64,000 nucleotides of DNA, from NCBI GenBank assembly GCA_964466035.1, contig CAYXLR010000009.1, positions 8,141 to 72,140 on the forward strand. Direction: 5' to 3'. Positions 59,074 to 64,000 of the stretch are shown here, one piece after another. The notes under the pieces were generated by a model. It made no database searches. It was not told the origin of the DNA and was given only the letters and a program-made list of their open reading frames with translations. Source of the stretch: JANQEA01 sp964466035. GTDB lineage: Bacteria > Bipolaricaulota > Bipolaricaulia > UBA7950 > UBA9294. The position numbers and the translations under genes are program-made. Each line of letters begins with the position of its first letter. Positions within the stretch are counted from its first letter, which is position 1.

Positions 59074-59509
59074 CTCCGATCAGGACGTGCAGGATGATCA
59101 GACCGGCGCCCACCGTGATGCACGCGTCGGCCAGGTTGAAGACCGGGAACCCGCGGATCTCGAAGAAGTCGAGGACGAAGCCGTAGACGAGCCGATCGAT
59201 CAAGTTTCCGACGGCGCCCGCGAGGACGACGGCCATCCCGAGCCGCGCGAGGATTCCGCGGGTCCGCCCGAGCAGGAGAAGCACGAACAGGACGAGGGAG
59301 ACGACCGCCGAAACGGCGAGGAACAGCTGACCGTTTCCGGGGAAGATCCCGAACGCACCTCCGACGTTGTGGACCCGCGTCAGGCGGATCGACTCCCCGA
59401 GCAGCGGCGCTGGCTGCCCGGCGTGAAGCGTCTTCACCGCCCACCACTTCGACCATCGATCGAGGAGGATCAAGGCGGATGTGAGGAGCAGATACGGGAT
59501 TCGGTCCAT
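59033..59509 (-). CDS. lspA: Lipoprotein signal peptidase
   Basis: Membrane aspartyl protease (SPase II) that removes signal peptides from lipoproteins. 158 residues from ATG 59509. Four helices. The catalytic aspartates are in GAVGNLIDRLVYG and FPVFNLADACITVG, with the conserved HNVGGAFG nearby. It processes lipoproteins such as the PKD protein at 3938-4885. It is near-leaderless: the candidate -10 box ends 7 nt before the ATG. Confidence 0.94.
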   Translation of the reverse strand: MDRIPYLLLTSALILLDRWSKWWAVKTLHAGQPAPLLGESIRLTRVHNVGGAFGIFPGNGQLFLAVSAVVSLVLFVLLLLGRTRGILARLGMAVVLAGAVGNLIDRLVYGFVLDFFEIRGFPVFNLADACITVGAGLIILHVLIGGDRHRARRQVDRV

Positions 59510-59516
59510 GCCGACC

Positions 59517-59545
59517 AGCCTATCGCCTGCTCCGGTCGGCGTCAA
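59517..59545 (-). promoter_or_regulatory. Candidate lspA-tmk promoter
   Basis: On the minus strand TTGACG (59545-59540), 17 bp, TAGGCT (59522-59517), 7 nt from the lspA ATG. The -10 box is poor. Confidence 0.45.
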
Positions 59546-59576
59546 GGAACGGCCGGCTCGTTTCTTGTAACCGGCG

Positions 59577-59605
59577 TTGCAAACGGGGGCGGAGTCGAAT
59601 ACCGT
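59577..59605 (+). promoter_or_regulatory. Promoter of the FAH-family gene
   Basis: TTGCAA (59577-59582), 17 bp, TACCGT (59600-59605), then a GAGGAGGG ribosome-binding site before ATG 59630. Confidence 0.5.
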
Positions 59606-59629
59606 TCGTCCGAGGCGTGAGGAGGGACG

Positions 59630-60355
59630 ATGCGCTGGATTCGATTTCTCGGTCCGAAGACGGAGGAGCCGCTGTCCGGCGAGCTGCGCGGCGACGTCGT
59701 TCGGGCGGACGGCGCGGAGTACCGGTTGGAAGACGTCAGGCTCCTCGCGCCGTGCGCGCCGAGCAAGATCGTCTGCGTCGGGCGCAACTACGCGGCGCAC
59801 GCCGACGAGCTCGGGAACGACGTCCCGGAGCGGCCGTTGCTGTTCCTCAAGCCGCCGTCCGCCGTCATCGGCCCCGGCGAGACGATCCGACTGCCCGACA
59901 GCGCGGAGGTGCACTACGAGGCCGAGCTCGCGGTCGTCATCGGCGCGCGCTGCCGGAACGTACCGGCGGACTCGGCGCGAGACGTGATCCTCGGCTACAC
60001 CTGTCTGAACGACGTGTCGGACCGCGTCGCCCAGCGGTGGGAGACGAACTGGGTCCGGGCGAAGGGGTTCGACACGTCGGCCCCGCTCGGCCCGTGGATC
60101 GTCACCCCGGACGAGATCGAGGAGCCGCTTCACGTCGTCCTTCGGCTCAACGGCGAGCTCCGGCAGGACGGCCGGACGAGCGACCTGATCTTCTCCGTCC
60201 CGACGCTGATCGAGGAGGTCACCGCGTTCATGACGCTGGAGCCCGGCGACGTGATCGCGACCGGTACGCCGGCCGGGGTCGGACGGCTGTCGGCCGGCGA
60301 CGTCGTCGAGGTGGAGATCGAGGGGATCGGAACGCTGCGGAATCCCGTCGCCTAA
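59630..60355 (+). CDS. Fumarylacetoacetate hydrolase family protein
   Basis: A 241-residue enzyme of the FAH fold, which cleaves or decarboxylates beta-diketo acids such as acylpyruvates or oxaloacetate. Signature segments: KIVCVGRNYAAHADELG, PLLFLKPPSAVIGPGE, the metal-binding VHYEAELAVVIG, and the C-terminal GDVIATGTPAGVG. It has no degradative pathway neighbours, so fumarylpyruvate/acylpyruvate hydrolase or oxaloacetate decarboxylase are the open choices. The stop overlaps that of the convergent GNAT gene by 4 bp. Confidence 0.9.
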   Translation: MRWIRFLGPKTEEPLSGELRGDVVRADGAEYRLEDVRLLAPCAPSKIVCVGRNYAAHADELGNDVPERPLLFLKPPSAVIGPGETIRLPDSAEVHYEAELAVVIGARCRNVPADSARDVILGYTCLNDVSDRVAQRWETNWVRAKGFDTSAPLGPWIVTPDEIEEPLHVVLRLNGELRQDGRTSDLIFSVPTLIEEVTAFMTLEPGDVIATGTPAGVGRLSAGDVVEVEIEGIGTLRNPVA

Positions 60356-60894
60356 TCCGACGCTCTCCTCTCGGCACGACCGAAGAACGCAACCGCGTCG
60401 ATCCTCCAGTCGCTCTCCAGGTCGCCGCGCCGGACACAACGCGCGCCGAGCTTCGTCAGTACGCGCTGTGATGCGGCGTTGTCGTTCCGGACCGCGATGG
60501 CCGTCACGCCCCGGCAACTCGGATCGGAGAACGCCCAGGCGAGCAAGCGCGATACGGCCTCGGTCGCCAATCCGCGTCTACGGTACACCGGCTCGATTCC
60601 GTAGCCGATCTCGACCTCTCCCTTCGCGTCGAGAGCCCCTTTGAATCCGAGGAGGCCGACTCCACGACCATCCGCTTGCGAGACGGCAAGCCAGTACGTC
60701 AACCACGGATGCTCCTCTGCTGGCGAGCTGCTCATCTTCTCCAGCTTCGCGCGGATCGCCTTCGTGACGGGCGGTTCGACCAGCCGCGGGTCGATCGTTG
60801 CCCCGACAACTCGCCCTTCTCCCTCGACGAGCGCAGTCAGCTGATCCACCGTGAGGGGGACCAGACGGAGTCGGGCCGTCGCCAGGGGGTTCAT
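60352..60894 (-). CDS. RimJ/RimL-type GNAT acetyltransferase
   Basis: A 180-residue acetyltransferase. The order TARLRLVPLT at the N-terminus, GEVEIGYGIEPVYRRRGLATEAV (acetyl-CoA loop RRRGLA) and NDNAASQRVLTKLGAR near the C-terminus is that of the RimJ/RimL group, which acetylates protein N-termini or small amines. Substrate unknown. It stands alone, convergent with the FAH-family gene. Confidence 0.88.
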   Translation of the reverse strand: MNPLATARLRLVPLTVDQLTALVEGEGRVVGATIDPRLVEPPVTKAIRAKLEKMSSSPAEEHPWLTYWLAVSQADGRGVGLLGFKGALDAKGEVEIGYGIEPVYRRRGLATEAVSRLLAWAFSDPSCRGVTAIAVRNDNAASQRVLTKLGARCVRRGDLESDWRIDAVAFFGRAERRASD

Positions 60895-61073
60895 GGTGTG
60901 GAAGTGTACCGCACGGACGGGTCAGGGGCTGGCTGGCTCCGCGCTTCCGCCCGCCAACCGATCGGCCGATTCCACCTGAGACGCTGTCGAAACGCTCTCC
61001 CGCCATCTTCGGCCGGTGGCTCCGCGAACTGGAGGTGCGGGAAAGCGAAACTCCACGCAGCGAAGGAGACCTG

Positions 61074-62873
61074 ATGCGAAGACGATGCGGGCTGGTGGTC
61101 CTTGCGTGTTGTGCGCTGCTCTGTCTGAGCGCACAAGCCGCGCCGGATCTCTCGAACGGCGTGCAGGTCCTGGCGATGCTCGCCGACCCGTACGGGGCGA
61201 ACACGTACCTGCTGAAGGACCAGTTCGAGCTTCTGGGGTGGGAGGTCACCCTGATGGGGATCGACCGATCGGTCCCGGCCTGCTCGCGCCTCTGCTCGAC
61301 GCTGTTCGCCGACGCGTCGGTCGACGGGATCGAGTCGGCCGCGGCGTACGACGTCCTCGTCGTCATGCCGACGCCGGGGACGTTCCAGCGGAGGCCGAAT
61401 CCCGTCGGGGACCTGCGGGACAGCGACCGAGCCGTCGGGCTGGTGCAGGAGGCGCACGAGGCCGGCCTGACGCTGTACACCGGGTGCTCCGGGATTCTCC
61501 TGTTCGGGGACGCCGGCCTGCTCGAGGGCGCGAACGTCGTCGCCCATCCGAACCGGATGGGCAACTGCAACGCGTACGGCGCGAACTGCACCCGGGGGAG
61601 CCAGACCGTGCCGCCGATGATCGACGGGCAGCTCGTGACGGCGACGAATCAGCGGGTCTGGCCCCAGGAGATCGCCGCGGCCATCGCGCGGTCGCTCGAC
61701 GCCAACGTACCGTTCGCGCCTTCGCTCGATCCGATCACCGTCGTCGACGTCGAGATCCCGGCGGCGCCGGTCCCGAGCGACGAGGCCGCGATCGAAGCCC
61801 GCGCCTTCGGCGGGAGCCTCGCCGAGGTCGGCCGGGACGTCTGCGCCGTGGACGGCGGGTCCGTGTTGGTCGGGATGCGCTACTCGGCCGATCGGCGCGA
61901 GGACGTGCTCGTCATCAGGCTCGATTCGGACGGAAGCGTCGTCTGGGCGAAGGCGATCGGCGGTCCGGGACGCGACTTCGGGGAGGCCGTCTGTCCTGCC
62001 GAGGACGGAGGCGTCTTCGTCGCCGGGTACACGACGTCGGCCGGTCAAGGTTCGGAGGACGTCCTCGTCGCGAAGCTGAGCCGCACGGGAGAGCTCGAGT
62101 GGGTCTCGACGTTCGGCGGCAGCGACTACGACGCGGCGTTCGACCTGTGCCCCACGTCCGGCGGGGGCGTCGCGGTCTGCGGCCTGACGTACTCCTTCGG
62201 CGCCGGGATCTCCGACGTCTACGTCGTCAAGGTGGGTTCGGACGGACGGGCCGTCTGGACGAAGACGTACGGTGGAGAACGGATCGACCGCGGCAGCAGC
62301 ATCCGGCGCCTCGCGGACGGCGGGTACATCGTCGGCGGCGGAACGAGCTCGTTCGGGGCGGGAAACGTCGACATGTACGTCGTTCGGCTCGACTCCTCGG
62401 GAAATGAAGTCTGGGCGAAGGCCTACGGACGGAACGTCTACGATACCGCAAGCCGCGTGATCCCCCTCCGAGATGGCGGATTCCTCGTCGCCGGACACGG
62501 CGATTTGGAGGGTTCCGAGCTGATGGCCCTGACGGTCGTTCGACTCAATGCCGACGGCGACGAGGTGTGGACCTCGCGGTTCGGTTCGCACCGCGCCTAC
62601 GACTACGGGCTGGACGCGGTCGAACTCAGCTCCGGCGGGTACCTCGTCGCCGGGGCCAGCAACGACCGAGACAGCAGGGCGAACGACATCTGGATCCACC
62701 GCGTCGACGACGCCGGCGAATCCACGGCGACCTACCGGTTCGGCGGGGAAGGGCCCGAATGGCCGGGCGGGGTCTGCCTCTCCGGTGTCGACACCGCGCT
62801 CGTCGTCGGATTCACTTCCTCGGACACGCGAGGAAGCTACGACGTGCTGCTCCTCCGGATGGCGATCGAATAG
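61074..62873 (+). CDS. Secreted DJ-1/PfpI-like domain fused to a seven-bladed propeller
   Basis: A 599-residue exported protein from ATG 61074 after AAGGAG. Signal peptide: CGLVVLACCALLCLSAQA. Residues about 28-220 resemble the DJ-1/PfpI glutamine-amidotransferase fold: the start GVQVLAMLADPYGANTYLL and a nucleophile elbow YTGCSGILLFGDAGLL with Cys138. After a linker, seven propeller blades of about 52 residues follow (about 240-599), with patterns such as DVLVAKLSRTGELEWVSTFG. An exported PfpI-type domain is uncommon; the propeller probably binds a partner or ligand. Exact activity (protease, deglycase or other) cannot be read from sequence. Confidence 0.75.
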   Translation: MRRRCGLVVLACCALLCLSAQAAPDLSNGVQVLAMLADPYGANTYLLKDQFELLGWEVTLMGIDRSVPACSRLCSTLFADASVDGIESAAAYDVLVVMPTPGTFQRRPNPVGDLRDSDRAVGLVQEAHEAGLTLYTGCSGILLFGDAGLLEGANVVAHPNRMGNCNAYGANCTRGSQTVPPMIDGQLVTATNQRVWPQEIAAAIARSLDANVPFAPSLDPITVVDVEIPAAPVPSDEAAIEARAFGGSLAEVGRDVCAVDGGSVLVGMRYSADRREDVLVIRLDSDGSVVWAKAIGGPGRDFGEAVCPAEDGGVFVAGYTTSAGQGSEDVLVAKLSRTGELEWVSTFGGSDYDAAFDLCPTSGGGVAVCGLTYSFGAGISDVYVVKVGSDGRAVWTKTYGGERIDRGSSIRRLADGGYIVGGGTSSFGAGNVDMYVVRLDSSGNEVWAKAYGRNVYDTASRVIPLRDGGFLVAGHGDLEGSELMALTVVRLNADGDEVWTSRFGSHRAYDYGLDAVELSSGGYLVAGASNDRDSRANDIWIHRVDDAGESTATYRFGGEGPEWPGGVCLSGVDTALVVGFTSSDTRGSYDVLLLRMAIE

Positions 62874-62925
62874 ACCGGCGACCTTCGAATGGGCGCACCG
62901 TGGCGGCTTCGCCCGCCACGGCGCA

Positions 62926-62954
62926 TTGCCGACGGATCGCCTCCGCGGTATCGT
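62926..62954 (+). promoter_or_regulatory. HAD gene promoter, short leader
   Basis: TTGCCG (62926-62931), 17 bp, TATCGT (62949-62954), 10 nt before ATG 62965. No Shine-Dalgarno sequence fits. Confidence 0.55.
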
Positions 62955-62964
62955 CTCCCGCATC

Positions 62965-63612
62965 ATGGCCGACCGACTCCTCATCTTCGATCTCGACGGC
63001 ACGCTGTATCGCACGGAGTCCTCCTTCGTACCGACGATGCACAACGTCTACGGGGAGTACGAGCTTCCGTATCCCTCCGACCGCGTGATCCTCGGCTTCG
63101 TCGGCGAGCCGTTTCCCGTCTTCCTCGATTGGCTCGTCGAGGAGGGGTTCCCGAACAAGCGAGCGGCCCTGGCAAAGCGGATCGCTGAGATCGAGCTCGC
63201 CTCGATCCGCGAGCGCGGCGAGCTTTTCCCCGGCGTGCCCGAGACGCTGGCGGCGCTGCGCGATGGAGGATACGCGATCGGTCTCTGCACGAACGGGGAC
63301 ATGCGGTACACCGAGGTCGTCCTTTCCACCACCGGTGTCCTTCACCTGTTCGACGAACTGCAGACGAACGAGATCGAGGGACGCACGAAGGCCGAGTTGG
63401 TCCGCGATCTCCTCCGGCGGGCGCCGCACGAGCGGGCGTTCATGATCGGCGACCGGTACCACGACATGCAGGCCGGCCGCGCCAACGGATGCACGGTCAT
63501 CGGCGCGACGTACGGCTACGGACCGGCCGCGGAGCTCGAAGCCGCCGATCGCCTGATCGACGCCTTCCCCGATCTACCTCGGGTTCTCGAGGACGTCGCC
63601 CCGAGGACGTAG
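62965..63612 (+). CDS. HAD-family hydrolase (phosphoglycolate phosphatase-like)
   Basis: A 215-residue haloacid dehalogenase-superfamily phosphatase. Motif I is LLIFDLDGTLYRT with the nucleophile Asp, motif II is GLCTNGD, the Lys is in EGRTKAELVRDLL, and motif IV is FMIGDRYHDMQAG. The alpha-helical cap between motifs I and II is of the beta-phosphoglucomutase/phosphoglycolate phosphatase type. Substrate unknown. An upstream in-frame ORF reaches into the propeller gene but is a shadow. Confidence 0.88.
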   Translation: MADRLLIFDLDGTLYRTESSFVPTMHNVYGEYELPYPSDRVILGFVGEPFPVFLDWLVEEGFPNKRAALAKRIAEIELASIRERGELFPGVPETLAALRDGGYAIGLCTNGDMRYTEVVLSTTGVLHLFDELQTNEIEGRTKAELVRDLLRRAPHERAFMIGDRYHDMQAGRANGCTVIGATYGYGPAAELEAADRLIDAFPDLPRVLEDVAPRT

Positions 63613-63649
63613 ATCCACGGCCCATCGGAGTGCCCTCAAACAGAAGGGG

Positions 63650-63870
63650 CCCCGACCCTCCTCGCCTTCGCCTTCCGTAACGAAGTCGATGAGGAGGGTG
63701 CTCTCCTATCCCCGGCGCGGGAGAAGGAGCAAAGATGCATGTCGCGGTTTGCCGCCCCTCCCCCTTGATGGGGGAGGCCGGGTGGGGGACGCACGCTGCG
63801 AGCGACAGGCCCCCTCACCCCCAGCCCTCTCCCGCAGAGGGGAGAGGGAGCAAAGCTCGCGTGGATGGAT
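63650..63870. repeat. Intergenic hairpin repeats (REP-like)
   Basis: No gene between 63613 and 63945. The stretch holds an inverted repeat near 63650-63699 (ACCCTCCTC with GAGGAGGGT), a hairpin CCTCCCCC/GGGGGAGG (63757-63764 with 63770-63777), and CCCTCTCCC/GGGAGAGGG (63825-63833 with 63840-63848). A near-identical segment ending GGAGCAAAG occurs twice (63719-63734 and 63840-63855). Purine- and pyrimidine-rich intergenic repeats of this kind are common in environmental genomes. Confidence 0.6.
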
Positions 63871-63884
63871 GAGGGCAAAGAAAG

Positions 63885-63912
63885 GCGGGGCGGACAAAAC
63901 CGTCCACCCCGC
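63885..63912 (-). terminator. Terminator of the minus-strand gene at the right edge
   Basis: An 11-bp stem with one mismatch (63885-63895 with 63902-63912) and a 6-nt loop. On the minus strand it is followed by CTTTCTTT, and it lies just beyond the stop codon of the partial gene at 63946. Confidence 0.75.
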
Positions 63913-63945
63913 GCCACAGGAATCTGGATCCTGTATGTCCCTTTG

Positions 63946-64000
63946 CTACTCCTCGGTCCCGATTTCCTCCATCGGCTCTTCCTCCTCGCCGAGCAGGCCG
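63946..64000 (-). CDS. Partial C-terminus of an unidentified minus-strand gene
   Basis: Only the last 17 codons are visible, ending in an acidic tail (GLLGEEEEPMEEIGTEE) and a TAG. The frame, the stop and the terminator behind it support a real gene. Acidic ends of this sort occur in several ribosomal and RNA polymerase proteins and chaperones; too little is visible to choose. Confidence 0.55.
   Translation of the reverse strand, partial: GLLGEEEEPMEEIGTEE

Noticed and set aside
1..64000. Prophage, insertion sequence, toxin-antitoxin or known defence system
   Set aside because: No transposase, integrase, phage structural gene, small toxin-antitoxin pair or defence nuclease was recognised on either strand.

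Overview
The window is a chromosomal stretch from a GC-rich bacterium (many coding lines count near 65-70% G+C by hand). It encodes bacterial DNA replication, division and translation genes, so it is bacterial rather than archaeal. Promoters read as ordinary sigma-70 type (TTGnnn, 16-18 bp, TAnnnT). Several genes appear to be transcribed leaderless or with very short leaders. The combination of secreted CARDB/PKD/propeller proteins, an Mrp/Mbh-type antiporter, GlnRS and an RtcB-archease operon suggests an uncultured, probably anaerobic candidate-phylum lineage. Bipolaricaulota (Acetothermia) would fit, but that is a low-confidence guess because no marker here fixes the phylum.

Layout. 1-3855 (minus): a multisubunit cation/proton antiporter operon in the order E-F-G-(MbhD+solute-binding domain)-(MbhE+B)-C-D, running off the left edge. 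3938-5979 (minus): a PKD lipoprotein and an M24 aminopeptidase. 6097-7101: pheS, divergent from the peptidase over a shared -35 box. 7126-8722 (minus): fabF and a lone atpC. 8793-14015 (minus): era, a diguanylate cyclase, a GNAT protein and deoC. 14142-19546 (plus): an imidazolonepropionase-like hydrolase, ispE, cmk, plsC, rpsA and hup, closed by a perfect terminator. 19622-21922 (minus): gmk, a YicC-type RNase and a MEMO1 homologue. 22005-24280: tRNA-Gln(CUG), a pair of structured 105-nt repeats with compensatory hairpin changes, and a secreted caspase-like protein in lower-GC DNA. 24281-34795 (minus): four secreted proteins, three rich in CARDB repeats and two of those with propellers. 35093-36805: glnS with a four-codon upstream cistron. 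36859-40162: an xpt remnant and the pyrK-D-F-E operon with an attenuator hairpin inside the pyrK reading frame. 40231-45564: a PDZ protein and a 1448-residue beta-helix/PKD/caspase protein. 45645-48103: thpR-archease-rtcB RNA repair genes. 48093-54493 (minus): eno-ftsB-dnaE-yvcK. 54625-57222: alaS with a base-composition mosaic. 57236-59509 (minus): lspA, tmk and dnaN. 59630-63612: an FAH-family enzyme, a RimJ/RimL-type GNAT, a PfpI-propeller fusion and a HAD phosphatase. 63613-64000: intergenic repeats, a terminator and the last codons of another minus-strand gene.

Working together. Housekeeping dominates: translation (pheS, glnS, alaS, rpsA, tRNA-Gln), replication and nucleotide supply (dnaE, dnaN, tmk, gmk, cmk, pyr genes, deoC), isoprenoid and lipid synthesis (ispE, plsC, fabF), and envelope processing (lspA, ftsB, yvcK). 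The accessory part is a set of exported repeat proteins, two with caspase-type His-Cys dyads. The most unusual items are the covarying repeats beside tRNA-Gln, the pyr attenuator embedded in coding sequence, the antiporter-binding-protein fusion, and the paired divergent promoters that share one -35 element.
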